Shown: positions 42,473 through 51,834, counted from the first letter of the stretch. The stretch: 64,000 bases of DNA from Bacillus_BD oryzisoli_A (GCF_043641075.1 NZ_JBHZRC010000002.1:62001-126000); one strand, 5' to 3'. Notes: generated by a model not told the origin, from the sequence alone. Translations and numbers: made by a program.

Positions 42473-42486
42473 TAATTTTCAGACTA
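42473..42486. promoter_or_regulatory. 14-base element shared with the 53-kb promoter
   Basis: TAATTTTCAGACTA lies 78 bases upstream of the catechol dioxygenase start and occurs identically at 53129-53142, upstream of the second monooxygenase. Nearby in the same leader are the inverted repeats ATTGTATA/TATACAAT and TTTAGTAT/ATACTAAA (42505-42528 region). Together they look like a regulator-binding region. Confidence 0.5.
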
Positions 42487-42584
42487 TTTTTCAGTTTTTT
42501 TAGTATGTTTTATACTAAATCGTATTTACAGTCTGTTACTATGAGCCAAATGCCAAATTGAGCGACACCCTCATTTCAAAGAAA

Positions 42585-42639
42585 AAAACCTAATTACACA
42601 TGGCTTTGTTTACATAAAGCCAATGGGTAATTAGGTTTT
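42585..42639 (-). terminator. Terminator after the second ferredoxin gene
   Basis: AAAACCTAATTAC pairs with GTAATTAGGTTTT, with an inner GGCTTT/AAAGCC arm, and a T run follows on the minus strand. It ends the dioxygenase-ferredoxin transcript, so the next dioxygenase gene needs its own promoter. Confidence 0.82.
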
Positions 42640-42705
42640 CCTGTCTGAAAGAACCACATATCAATCGAATCATTTGTTCCTATAGATTAGTAGATAATAA
42701 CTTAA

Positions 42706-43032
42706 TTATTTCGTCTCTTCTAGCTGACCTTTGCTTTGCAGCTTTTCATAATCTTCAGCCGTAATGATTTCAAGATCGCTTTTAGGAGTCATACAGCAAG
42801 CTAATGCAAAGCCATTTTCCAATTCTTCATCGGATAATGCATCGTGTGAACGTATTAGCTCCTGATCATATTCTCCGTTTAATACTTTTACTTTACACAT
42901 TCCGCAGCCGCCTCGTTGACATCCTGTTGGAAACGGAATAAATAAATCACGAGCTGCACGTAACGGCGTAACATTTGGTGCACAATCATATTGAAATTCC
43001 TGATTTCTTGCTTTGAGTGTAACATTATACAT
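42706..43032 (-). CDS. [2Fe-2S] plant-type ferredoxin, XylT-like (copy 2)
   Basis: 108 residues with cluster ligands in TGCQRGGCGMCKVKV and a late FALACCMTP. It follows a catechol 2,3-dioxygenase by 55 bases, the classic place of XylT-like ferredoxins that re-reduce oxidised iron in that enzyme. A terminator follows, so the two form a small operon. Confidence 0.9.
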   Translation of the reverse strand: MYNVTLKARNQEFQYDCAPNVTPLRAARDLFIPFPTGCQRGGCGMCKVKVLNGEYDQELIRSHDALSDEELENGFALACCMTPKSDLEIITAEDYEKLQSKGQLEETK

Positions 43033-43087
43033 AAGTACTTCCCTCTCCCCTTTTTTCTCTAAAAGCAGTTATCTTTCATAGTAAAAA

Positions 43088-44002
43088 TCAAGTTAGCGCT
43101 TTCGCGAAGGATTCAGAAAGTTCTCTGCGGTGATAGAAAATACCTGTTCCGATTTTTGATGCATCCCATGTAATCGTTGGCATATCGTGGAATGCCATAT
43201 ATCCGCCTGCAAATGCTTCATTGCGGTTACCAGATGGGTCAAAGAAATAAATTGTTTGTCCTCTAGAAATTCCATGACGTGTTGGCGTTACATCAAACGG
43301 CACTTCATACATAGATAATAAATCAGCCGCTTTGAATACATCATGTAAAGAATCAACGCCAAATGCTGCATGGTGAAGCTTTGCATCAGGTCCTTTTACA
43401 AAGGCAATATCATGTGCTGTATTCGTTGTGAATAGGAAGCTTCCGACTAGATCCTCGTCCCCTTCCGTTACCACTCGTTCACTTTGGCCAAAGCCAAGCA
43501 CCTCAACAAAGAATCTTGTTACCGTTTTCAAATCATCGCCAGTGAGTAATAAGTGATCAAGACGATGTGGAGCAATTCCTTTTGTACCCAGCGGCCATGG
43601 ATGCGGATTCTTCGTTCCAACAGCTGTTCCTAGAAATTCAATTTCATGGTAGAGTTCACAAGCATGACCAGTTGGAAGGATAAAACGAACAGCTTCTCCT
43701 TCAGCCAATCTTGTATGATTTGAAACCCTTGTTGTTGTACAGCCAAATTCTTCAATTTTCTTTTCAAAAAAAGCTAAATCATCGATTGTTCGTACTTTGA
43801 AAGCCATATGTGCTAATCCAGCAGTATTTGATTTAGTCAAAATAACGCTGTGATGATCATATTCATCCCATGCTTTTAGGAAAACGCTGTCACCAATGCG
43901 CCCAGTTTCTTGTAATCCAATAACATTTGTATAGTAGTCTACTGATTTATCTAAGTCTAATACTCTTAATTCAACTCTACCTAGACGTAATACTTGTGCC
44001 AT
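43088..44002 (-). CDS. Catechol 2,3-dioxygenase (type I extradiol, copy 2)
   Basis: 304 residues, full XylE/DmpB length. Iron ligands are in HRLDHLLLTGDD, KLHHAAFGV and DPSGNRNEAFAGG. It is a close paralogue of the protein at 41481; both share the TGDD(V/L)KTVTRFF stretch. The two may differ in preference for catechol and methyl- or carboxy-substituted catechols. AGGGGGAT precedes the ATG. Confidence 0.92.
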   Translation of the reverse strand: MAQVLRLGRVELRVLDLDKSVDYYTNVIGLQETGRIGDSVFLKAWDEYDHHSVILTKSNTAGLAHMAFKVRTIDDLAFFEKKIEEFGCTTTRVSNHTRLAEGEAVRFILPTGHACELYHEIEFLGTAVGTKNPHPWPLGTKGIAPHRLDHLLLTGDDLKTVTRFFVEVLGFGQSERVVTEGDEDLVGSFLFTTNTAHDIAFVKGPDAKLHHAAFGVDSLHDVFKAADLLSMYEVPFDVTPTRHGISRGQTIYFFDPSGNRNEAFAGGYMAFHDMPTITWDASKIGTGIFYHRRELSESFAKALT

Positions 44003-44447
44003 TTTTCATCCCCCTAACTTTTTCAAAAAGTTCCGTTTGTCTTTAATAAGACCAATTAATTAATAAGGTTTTCACTATCAATATATGATTAATACCGCTT
44101 ACATTCTTAATATATTATATTGACATAAAGTTTTCAATCTTTTTGAAAAAATAATTTTTTATAAAATTTATCTTACTTATGTAAAATTTTTTTAATGTAT
44201 TTTATCGACTCTATTCTTTCATAAATAGATAAAAACGAACACTACTAATGTCAATGTTTGTTGATATTGCAACGATTGTTTGCATCACTTTTGCTCAAAT
44301 AGTTCTTCCATAATATAGGGTTTGCTTTTGTATTCAGAGGATAATATGTTGGACCGATTAAAAAAGACATGGGTTCTCCTACGTCAAATACAGGAAAACC
44401 CATGTTCTTTTGTAAAAATATGATTTATTTTAAAAGGTGAACTGCTC
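44003..44447. other. Intergenic: promoter region of dioxygenase copy 2 and terminator of frnE
   Basis: Holds the leader of the catechol dioxygenase, with a TTTTCACTAT word at 44069-44078 also found at 45279-45288. A near-cre (TGTAAGCGGTATTA on the minus strand, one conserved C missing) lies near 44090. A terminator hairpin for the FrnE-like gene is at 44362-44411 (AAAAGacATGGGTTcTCCT with AGGAaAACCCATgtTCTTTT). No coding sequence is seen. Confidence 0.6.
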
Positions 44448-45149
44448 CTAATCCTTCTTAGGAATTTCACAGCCATTTTCATCACAGTTCAGTCCGTCTT
44501 GATTGTTCAATACGACGATTTCATCTTCTGCAATCACTTTTTTCAACGCCTGTACAAACGTTTCCGTTGGCTGCGCACCTGTCAGGGCATATTTTTTATT
44601 AATAAGGAAGAACGGGACACCAGTTACACGGTATTGCCGTGCTAATTGTTCTTCTTCCCGAACGACACCAGCCATTGCTTCGCTTGCAAGCATGCTCTTC
44701 ACTTCATCCCGGTCAAGCCCTACTTCTACTGCCAATTCCGTTAGTGTCTCATGATCGCCAATATGCTTGGACTCTGTAAAATAGGCCTGCAAAATCCGCT
44801 CGGTCATCTCTTTCATTAAACCTTTTGTTTTGGCAAACATCGTTAAACGGTGTGCATCAAAGGTGTTTGTCAGAATTAGCGTATCCATTTGATAATCCAA
44901 TCCAACTTCCTTTGCCATCCGTACAACGTTTTGCGTATTGGCTTTTGCTTGGTCTATTGTCATCCCATATTTCTTAGCCAAAGCTTCGTACATATTTTCT
45001 TTTACATCTTTTTTCATCGTCGGATCCAATTCAAAGCAGCGATAGGTCACTTCGATTGGATGGTCAATTTGTTTAATAGCGTCCTCCAGACGCTTTTTGC
45101 CAATATAGCAAAATGGTCAAGCAAAATCTGTCCACATTTCGATGTGCAT
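44448..45149 (-). CDS. FrnE/DsbA-family oxidoreductase with UGA at the first active-site Cys (candidate selenoprotein)
   Basis: Read through one UGA, the frame gives 233 residues from the ATG at 45149 (AGGGGGT upstream), the normal FrnE length. The N-terminus is MHIEMWTDFA-[UGA]-PFCYIGKKRL, where relatives have CPFCYIG; UGA is codon 11 (45119-45117). The rest is intact: TYRCFELDP, LTNTFDAHRL and the cis-proline loop VTGVPFFLINKKYALTGAQ. A 6-bp hairpin with a UGGAG loop follows 22 bases after UGA. It may be a UxxC selenoprotein acting on cytosolic thiols, or a gene broken by a Cys-to-stop change, with a shorter GTG-started product from 45050 that lacks the active site. Confidence 0.72.
45078..45094 (-). 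promoter_or_regulatory. SECIS-like hairpin behind the in-frame UGA
   Basis: In the transcript AGCGUC-UGGAG-GACGCU forms a perfect 6-bp stem with a five-base loop whose second and third bases are G. The loop starts 28 bases after the UGA. Bacterial SECIS elements need a hairpin loop roughly 16-37 bases after UGA with a G in the first two loop positions, so this fits. The same bases encode part of a conserved helix. Confidence 0.55.
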
Positions 45150-45595
45150 GACAATACCCCCTATTCGATTATTCTCAACTATTATACGGGAATATATTTC
45201 GTTTTACACATGATATACTCTCTTTTCCCAGCGTCAATGATTACTTGGTAATATTTTACTTGTATAATATACAACATTTTCACTATATTTATATTGTATT
45301 ATAACAATTATCTAGATATAATGATTTCGAGATATTAGGAACACAAAATAATTAGTATTTACTATTCCTTTGTTAATATAACACCTATCATTTATTGTGA
45401 AAGAATTTTAATTCTATTATTGTACTAAAAAAAATCTCATAAAATCTATTATTTTAAAATACCAATAGAAACAAATGTATGCGTTTCTACTTACTACTGT
45501 TATATAAGGGAACTGGAATAAATGATCTTATTATTATCTTTTAACCACTTTCACCCCCTTTATATATAAATTATTTTAAAAGGAGAACAAACAAA
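45150..45595. other. Divergent promoter region between frnE-like and gntP-like genes
   Basis: AT-rich region. At 45272-45297 lies a 26-base element that matches 53072-53097 at 24 positions (both begin CAACATTTTCACT and end TTTATATTGT). The gntP start has AAAAGGAGAA upstream. No further gene or RNA is recognised. Confidence 0.55.
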
Positions 45596-47008
45596 ATGGA
45601 AATTGTTATCATACTGCTGGCATTAGCGATGCTGATGTTTATTGCCTATAAAGGTTTCAGTGTTATTATTTTTGCTCCACTTTGTGCTTTATTCGCTATT
45701 CTTTTAACAGAACCAAGCTGGCTATTACCTTGGTATAGCAATGTCTTTATGGGAAAGATGGTTGAATATATTCAATTATATTTTCCAATCTTTTTACTAG
45801 GGGCTTTATTTGGTAAAGTAGTCGAAATGAGTGGCCTTGCTCGTTCAATTGCCACAACTCTTATTCAAGTATTAGGCAAAAAGCAAGCAATGCTTGTCAT
45901 CGTATTGTTAGCCGCTATCCTTACCTATAGCGGGATTAGTCTTGTGGTTGTTGCGTTTGCGATTTATCCTTTCGCTGCGAACCTGTTCAGACAATCAAAC
46001 ATTCCAAAACGATTAATTCCTGGTACTATTGCATTGGGTTCATTTACTTTCACGATGGATGCCCTTCCTGGTTCACCTCAAGTACAAAATGTCATTCCTA
46101 CCACGTTCTTTGGAACTGACATTTATGCAGCACCACTTCTTGGGATAGTAGGTGCCATCTTTATCTTTATTGTTGGTATGTTGTATTTAACCTCACGTCG
46201 TAAAAAAGCGGAAAAAGCAGGCGAAGGATACGATTGTTTTGGTACAATCAAAGAAGAAGATTCAGGCGTTGTTGACTTAACTGTCCAAGAAGGTATTGGT
46301 CGTAAAATCCTAGCCTTTGTTCCGGTTGTATTAGTCGCTGTATTAAACAAAGTATTTACGACAGTTATTCCAAACTGGTATCCAAATGGATTCGATTTTG
46401 AAGCCATTGGTATGGCCGCTTTCCCCAATATCGAGACAACTAAAGTTATTGGGATTTGGTCAGTTGAAATCGCATTAATTGTTGGGATTATTGCTACCAT
46501 TCTTTATAATCATAAACCGGTTGTGATGGACTTCAAAGAAGGAACGAAAATTGGGGTTGCAGGTGCACTGCTTGCCATTATGAACTCAGCAACAGAATAT
46601 GGTTTTGGTGCGGTTATCTCGAACCTTCCAGGATTCGGTTCAATCAGAGACGGAATTGCCAGTGTATTCAATCACCCATTAATCAATGGAGCGATAACCA
46701 CAAACGTGTTATCAGCTGTTTCAGGATCTGCTTCAGCGGGAATTGCCATTTCTCTAGGTATGATGTCTGAAAAATACATTGCTTGGGCAAACGAACTTAA
46801 TATCCCACTAGAAGTTATGCACCGTGCCATTTCAATGGCATCAGGTGGTATGGATACTCTCCCACATAACGGTGCGGTTATCACCTTATTAGCCATCACT
46901 GGATTAACACATAAACAATCTTATAAAGACATCTTTGCGATTACCATTATTAAAACGATTGCAGCATTCTTCGTCATCGGATTCTACTTATTAACTGGTA
47001 TTTATTAA
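45596..47008 (+). CDS. GntP-family permease
   Basis: 470 residues with about 12-14 hydrophobic segments. TFTMDALPGSPQVQNVIPTTFFGT and the late MASGGMDTLPHNGAVITLL are the two pseudo-repeat motifs of GntP-type gluconate/hydroxy-acid permeases. Bacillus YxjC, a likely 3-hydroxybutyrate permease, is a good comparison. It probably imports a carboxylic acid by proton symport. It is divergent from the frnE-like gene and shares an upstream element with the second aromatic module. Confidence 0.88.
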   Translation: MEIVIILLALAMLMFIAYKGFSVIIFAPLCALFAILLTEPSWLLPWYSNVFMGKMVEYIQLYFPIFLLGALFGKVVEMSGLARSIATTLIQVLGKKQAMLVIVLLAAILTYSGISLVVVAFAIYPFAANLFRQSNIPKRLIPGTIALGSFTFTMDALPGSPQVQNVIPTTFFGTDIYAAPLLGIVGAIFIFIVGMLYLTSRRKKAEKAGEGYDCFGTIKEEDSGVVDLTVQEGIGRKILAFVPVVLVAVLNKVFTTVIPNWYPNGFDFEAIGMAAFPNIETTKVIGIWSVEIALIVGIIATILYNHKPVVMDFKEGTKIGVAGALLAIMNSATEYGFGAVISNLPGFGSIRDGIASVFNHPLINGAITTNVLSAVSGSASAGIAISLGMMSEKYIAWANELNIPLEVMHRAISMASGGMDTLPHNGAVITLLAITGLTHKQSYKDIFAITIIKTIAAFFVIGFYLLTGIY

Positions 47009-47028
47009 AAAGACAAAGTAAATGTTAA

Positions 47029-47067
47029 GAGGCAGGGACCATTCAATTCCGGATGGTCCCTGCCTCT
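47029..47067. terminator. Terminator between gntP-like and MFS genes
   Basis: GAGGCAGGGACCAT pairs perfectly with ATGGTCCCTGCCTC, followed by TTT. It serves the two convergent genes. Confidence 0.85.
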
Positions 47068-47089
47068 TTAGTTCTTCATTCTACAGCTA

Positions 47090-48397
47090 TCAAACAGTTT
47101 CCGACAATTCCTGGCTGGTAACAGGAACTTCCGACTTTTTCGGTCTTACAAATGCCCAGACAAGACCTCCAAAAACAAGCAGGACCACACCGCAAACGAT
47201 GAAGGCAAATTCAAACCCTGCAGCTGGGCTTGACGAGTTTTCAATTAAATAACCGGTTACATAAGGTCCGACAATCCCGCCTAGTGAGGTAATGGCCATG
47301 AACCAGCCTTGAATTTTCCCTTGATGTTGTTTGGGAACAAGCTCCATTAAAATGGCTGGACCCAGTACCAACGTAATACAGCCAAATGTTAATCCAAGTG
47401 ATAATAAAGCAATGGCTAGAAGATTCGAACTTGACATGGACCCGATAAAATAACAAACTGCTCCAGTTGCCATGACGGGACCTAGTACAAATACACGGCC
47501 TTTTACAACACTCTTCGTTTTATGAAAAAGACGATCCGAAATCATCGAGAAGGATATTTGAGATAAAGTAATGAATATCCATGGAAGCGCAACGACGATT
47601 GATAATATTTCAGGACTTAACTTACGAACATTTTCCAAATAGTTAGGCAGCCAGTTTAATCCAATTGTAAAAGACCAGTATGTAGCAAATCCGCATAATG
47701 CAATGATGATGAAGTTTTTTGACAGAAGGACGGATAAAAATTTCGTATTCCCTATGTCTGCCGAATGGTCAACATCCAATTTTGCAACAATGGATTCCTC
47801 TTCTGATTCCTTTTTTTCTTTAACAATCCACAACCAAACAACGACCCAGATTGCTCCGATAATTCCAGTTACAATAAAGGCAGAGCGCCAGCCATAATTG
47901 GTTATCAGATGCATTAAAATAGGAGCGGATACTGCTACTCCCAATGGTCCCCCAATGGAAACAAATGAAATTCCAATCCCCCGTTTTTCCTTAGGCAGCC
48001 ATTTGGATGCAGCCGTCATGGCTAGTGAATAGGATGGACCTTCCCCAGCACCCAAAATAATTCTCGTAATCAATAAAAAGGTAAAGCTTGACACAAAGAT
48101 GGTTGAAAATTGGACAACAGACCACACAATGACCATCCCTGCAATAACAGCTCTTGTTCCGACTTTATCAGCAAGTATCCCCCCAAGAACAGCTGATAGC
48201 GAATACAAAAGAAAGAAAACACTGCCGACGATTCCCCACTGCTCAGCGTTCAGTCCTAATTCATCCATGATGGGAACAGAGGCAAATCCGATGATTGCTT
48301 TATCAGCATTACTGATAACTGTTAATAAAAATAATAATGTGATCACAACCCATGCTGTCTTGGATAATTTGGATTTCTCCGCACTTTTTTGCACCAT
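47090..48397 (-). CDS. MFS transporter, anion:cation symporter (ACS) type
   Basis: About 435 residues from the ATG at 48397, which follows AGGAGG; the longer frame is unlikely. Twelve helices, with LADKVGTRAVIAG (motif A) and the ACS hallmark LGAGEGPSYSLAMTAASKWLP. ACS members import organic anions such as hexuronates, phthalate and other aromatic acids. It is 131 bases downstream of the second module's hydrolase and may be the module's uptake system. Confidence 0.85.
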   Translation of the reverse strand: MVQKSAEKSKLSKTAWVVITLLFLLTVISNADKAIIGFASVPIMDELGLNAEQWGIVGSVFFLLYSLSAVLGGILADKVGTRAVIAGMVIVWSVVQFSTIFVSSFTFLLITRIILGAGEGPSYSLAMTAASKWLPKEKRGIGISFVSIGGPLGVAVSAPILMHLITNYGWRSAFIVTGIIGAIWVVVWLWIVKEKKESEEESIVAKLDVDHSADIGNTKFLSVLLSKNFIIIALCGFATYWSFTIGLNWLPNYLENVRKLSPEILSIVVALPWIFITLSQISFSMISDRLFHKTKSVVKGRVFVLGPVMATGAVCYFIGSMSSSNLLAIALLSLGLTFGCITLVLGPAILMELVPKQHQGKIQGWFMAITSLGGIVGPYVTGYLIENSSSPAAGFEFAFIVCGVVLLVFGGLVWAFVRPKKSEVPVTSQELSETV

Positions 48398-48528
48398 ATA
48401 CAAACCTCCTATTTTAAGAAAATCTATTTTGTTCTGAAAATTCAGATAATAAAATCGGAAAAAGTAAGAGAAAAACAAATCATTGTTCTTCTCTTATTCT
48501 AGGTGTTTTACTAAACTGGTATAATTGA

Positions 48529-49395
48529 TTACTGAACAGCCACTTTTGTGGTTTTCTCTAACAAGAAATTGATGACAATTTCATTGAACTCTTCTGGTTT
48601 TTCCCACTGTGGCCAGTGTCCGGCATCCTTGATGACAATGAATTCACTTCCAGGAATCATATCCTGCAGCGGTTTTCCTTCTTCAACTGTTGAGGTTGGA
48701 TCATGATCTGTCCAAGCTAGTAATGTAGGAACATTGATTTTCCCACACCAGGAAGAATCCCAAGAATACTTTTCTCTAATTTCAATGTCTTGCAGACAAA
48801 CAATATTGTATACCGCTTCCTTGTATTCAGGTCTTGTATATATATGATAACGGCATTGGATTAGCTCTTCTGTTACTTGACTCTTATCATACATTAACCA
48901 TTCAAGTCTTGTTTTCACATTTTCATAATTGGCATCAACGACTGCCTTTATAGTTGATTCCTTCAACCTTGTCATCACGTCTAGTTTGTTTTTCACGTTT
49001 CCAGGTGTATTTAAAACCATCGCTTTGACATACTCAGGATGTTCAGCAGCAAACCACGCTGCTACCCAGCCGCCTAATGATTCACCTGAAAGATAAACCT
49101 TTGATAGACCAAGTGCTTGAATGACGCCTAGAAGATGTTCACTATAAAAATCAATTCCATATTCACGATTTGGCTTATCACTATACCCGTGACCCACCAT
49201 ATCAATACAAATCACACGGAATTTCTCACTTAATCCCTTCATGTTTCTCGCATATGCTTCAATATGTCCACCTGTACCGTGAAGCAAAATTAAGGGTTCC
49301 CCTGTACCTGCTTCCAATACTCTTGTCTTAATTCCGTTTGCATCCAAATAGTATAATTTATATTCGATATCTGCTAAATCTGTCCAAATTGTCAT
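48529..49395 (-). CDS. Alpha/beta hydrolase, meta-cleavage product hydrolase-like (second module)
   Basis: About 288 residues from the ATG at 49395 (GGGAGAG upstream). Nucleophile GESLGGW, acid in WTDHDPTS and histidine in IKDAGHWPQWEKP give a complete triad; LILLHGTGGHIEAYARN is the oxyanion region. Placed 22 bases after the MhpB-like dioxygenase, it probably plays the MhpC role, cutting the C-C bond of the ring-opened product. Confidence 0.85.
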   Translation of the reverse strand: MTIWTDLADIEYKLYYLDANGIKTRVLEAGTGEPLILLHGTGGHIEAYARNMKGLSEKFRVICIDMVGHGYSDKPNREYGIDFYSEHLLGVIQALGLSKVYLSGESLGGWVAAWFAAEHPEYVKAMVLNTPGNVKNKLDVMTRLKESTIKAVVDANYENVKTRLEWLMYDKSQVTEELIQCRYHIYTRPEYKEAVYNIVCLQDIEIREKYSWDSSWCGKINVPTLLAWTDHDPTSTVEEGKPLQDMIPGSEFIVIKDAGHWPQWEKPEEFNEIVINFLLEKTTKVAVQ

Positions 49396-49423
49396 TTTCA
49401 ACTCTCCCTGTTATTAAAGTATA

Positions 49424-50401
49424 TTAAACGCTCTTAGTTTCAGCTGTTGTCGAATTCTTTTGCTCAATCACACTCGCAAACTGCACAATCGCCATACCCG
49501 TAACCCATTCTGGGATAGGCTCATAAAAGGCCACCTGGTTTTCAAAGTTTTGCAATGCCCCCATTAGAACAAGCCAATTGTGAATTTCCTGTCCGCCATT
49601 GCCACCATTTTCTTCGATATAATCGGAAGTCCAGCTTCTCAGAGACTGATAATCCTTTTCCGAAATCAATTTCAAAAATAAGCGATCCCATTCTTCGTTC
49701 ACAGGCCCTGTTTTTAGGCTCGTTACTCTTGTTTTTCTTGTTTCTAAGTATTCATCAAGCTGTTCGATTTCCTGACGTCCATTTTTTAAAATTTGAACCA
49801 AGCCTTGATCCTCTTCCTTTTGACTATCAATCTTTGGAATCGGAACCCAGTGTGATAAGCCTCCAGATGCCACAATCGCTACCTTTTTATCAGTTTCCCA
49901 GGATTCAATGGCTTTTCTCACCACTTCTCCTACCTGAAAGCAGCGTTCCATAGTCGGAAGAGGTGGTGCGGCAGTATTGACGGCAATCGGTACAACAGGA
50001 ATATCTAACTCTTCATTTAAGAAATAGATCGCTTGTGTATGACCGTGATCCACTTTCATTCTCATTGTAAATGCAAAATCAACATTACTAGCCAATCCTG
50101 TGTCTAGGATATGCTTCGCTAACTCTTTTTCGATCGGAATATCATACTCCGGAATCTGCCAATCTCCCCAACCCTCACAGCGATCCGTCCCAATCGTAAA
50201 TGATGGCATATGGTCATAAAAATAACTGTTAAAATGGTCATCCGAAATGAGGACGATGATTTCAGCACCACTTTCCTTTAACCACTTTTTCATTTCAGCA
50301 GCCTTTTGTAGAAAGCGTTGTCCTTTTTCTCCTGCAGCCTCTTCGCTTGTCATAATCATTGGACTATGCGACATCGCTACACCCGCAATTAATTTCGCCA
50401 T
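49424..50401 (-). CDS. Class III extradiol dioxygenase, MhpB-like
   Basis: 325 residues. GVAMSHSPMI gives the N-terminal iron-ligand histidine, ISDDHFNSYFYDHMPSF the second region, KVDHGHTQAIYFL the VDHG motif typical of MhpB, and VASGGLSHWVPIP the conserved active-site histidine. MhpB cleaves 2,3-dihydroxyphenylpropionate. A side-chain-bearing catechol is therefore a reasonable substrate, but the exact one is unknown. It is not close to the LigB-type enzyme at 2085. Confidence 0.87.
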   Translation of the reverse strand: MAKLIAGVAMSHSPMIMTSEEAAGEKGQRFLQKAAEMKKWLKESGAEIIVLISDDHFNSYFYDHMPSFTIGTDRCEGWGDWQIPEYDIPIEKELAKHILDTGLASNVDFAFTMRMKVDHGHTQAIYFLNEELDIPVVPIAVNTAAPPLPTMERCFQVGEVVRKAIESWETDKKVAIVASGGLSHWVPIPKIDSQKEEDQGLVQILKNGRQEIEQLDEYLETRKTRVTSLKTGPVNEEWDRLFLKLISEKDYQSLRSWTSDYIEENGGNGGQEIHNWLVLMGALQNFENQVAFYEPIPEWVTGMAIVQFASVIEQKNSTTAETKSV

Positions 50402-50421
50402 TTTCTCACTCCCATTTCCTT

Positions 50422-51249
50422 TTAGATGGTTACTAACATTTTTTCATTTGAGATTTCATGATTCTTGATTTGATGGTGCCAAAGGATCGATAGCTCTCCT
50501 GCCATATGATAAGGAAGCTCCTGACAGGTCTGAAGCATTGATTCCTCAGTCACAATCAATTCTGTTTCAATAGAATGCCGCTCATTTTTCACCGTTACCC
50601 TGTAACGTCCTGGTGCAGGCAGTGTATAAAAGGCTTCGAGCTGGATAGTCATTCCATCCCGGGTTCCCTTCACTTCATATGGACGCCCAAGAAAATAAGG
50701 AATTTCCTCTACTAATCCTTTTACTAGCCTTTCTCTTATACAGGTGGAGCTAATTTTTTCCCCTTTGCACGCTACTTTTTCTACCTTTGTCACTTCAATA
50801 AGGCCACCTGAATCATTCGTTAACCGGTCCAGATTTCCAAGACCGCGCGAGCCATAGGAAAAATCAAAGCCAGCGACCGCATGTACAACACCGAGTTTCA
50901 ATAGATACTGAGCGACAAATTGTTCTGGTGACAGAGAGGAAAACTCCTTATCAAATCGAACAATGTAAAATAAATCCACTCCAAGCTGCTCTAACCTCTT
51001 TTCTTTTTCAGATAAAGGCATTAAATAGCAAACTTTCTTTTTCCCATTAGATATTACGGTTTTCGGATGTGGAAAAAAACTCATGACCGCGAGCTTCACA
51101 TTCTGTTCCTTTGCCTTTTGTAAGGCAGCTTGGATGACTTTACAATGTCCTTGATGGAGTCCATCAAAAAATCCTAATGCCATGACAGTTGGTTCTACTG
51201 ACCGTTGCCTGCTCGCAAGATTTTCTCGGGTTAAATAAATCGTTTCCAT
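50422..51249 (-). CDS. RibF-like FAD synthetase with degenerate kinase part (copy 2)
   Basis: 275 residues, with ALGFFDGLHQGHCKVI, SFFPHPKTV, AGFDFSYGSRGLGN and KISSTCIRERLVKG as FMN adenylyltransferase motifs. The kinase PTAN motif is missing and the C-terminus is short (YTLPAPGRYRVTV). It lies between a flavin reductase gene and a dioxygenase with 20-base gaps, firmly inside the operon. This strengthens the view that a dedicated FAD supply belongs to these modules. Confidence 0.82.
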   Translation of the reverse strand: METIYLTRENLASRQRSVEPTVMALGFFDGLHQGHCKVIQAALQKAKEQNVKLAVMSFFPHPKTVISNGKKKVCYLMPLSEKEKRLEQLGVDLFYIVRFDKEFSSLSPEQFVAQYLLKLGVVHAVAGFDFSYGSRGLGNLDRLTNDSGGLIEVTKVEKVACKGEKISSTCIRERLVKGLVEEIPYFLGRPYEVKGTRDGMTIQLEAFYTLPAPGRYRVTVKNERHSIETELIVTEESMLQTCQELPYHMAGELSILWHHQIKNHEISNEKMLVTI

Positions 51250-51269
51250 GCAGTCACTTCTCCTTTCAC

Positions 51270-51752
51270 TTAGTTTGTGACAGGTTGAACACTTGTTAAT
51301 GAACGGTACTTGCCACTATAAAAAATAAGTGGTTCGGCCTCATCCTCAATATGTATATCCGTCACTTTTCCGATAAATAATGTATGGTCACCTTCGACGT
51401 GTAAAGCAGAAACTTCACAAGCAATTTGTGTCAATGCTCCAGGAATGACGGGCTTGCCATCAAGATGCTCAAACTCTACTTCTTTATCTTTCCGTTGTCC
51501 TGCAAAGATCATAGACACTTCTTGCTGCTCAGAGCTTAATATATTAACTGTAAATATTTTACTTTCTTTAATTTTATTCAATACCTTAGCCTTTTCACCT
51601 ATTGAAATGACTACCAATTTTGGATCAAGGGATACGGACATAAAAGCGTTTGCTGTCATTCCATGAATCCCTTCTCCTGCCACCTCTGTCGCAATTACTG
51701 TTACACCTGTTGCAAACTTTCCCATCGCTGTTCGAAATTGACGATCATCCAT
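51270..51752 (-). CDS. Flavin reductase, HpaC-like
   Basis: 160 residues of the flavin reductase (FMN-binding split barrel) family. Recognisable parts are FRTAMGKFATGVTVIAT, GMTANAFMSVSLDPKLV and the GDHTLFIGKVTDI end motif. It supplies reduced FAD or FMN to the monooxygenase encoded 82 bases upstream. It is the only such reductase in the window, so it may also serve the first module's monooxygenase. Confidence 0.92.
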   Translation of the reverse strand: MDDRQFRTAMGKFATGVTVIATEVAGEGIHGMTANAFMSVSLDPKLVVISIGEKAKVLNKIKESKIFTVNILSSEQQEVSMIFAGQRKDKEVEFEHLDGKPVIPGALTQIACEVSALHVEGDHTLFIGKVTDIHIEDEAEPLIFYSGKYRSLTSVQPVTN

Positions 51753-51834
51753 TTTCTATTACCCTCCAAAGTTGTATTTTCATGTACCAAGTCGGAACGT
51801 TAGACCAACTTGGTACTTATGATGATTTTCATTA

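Noticed and set aside
44088..44104. cre-like TGTAAGCGGTATTA upstream of catechol dioxygenase copy 2
   Set aside because: Lacks the conserved C; kept only as a near match in the intergenic note.
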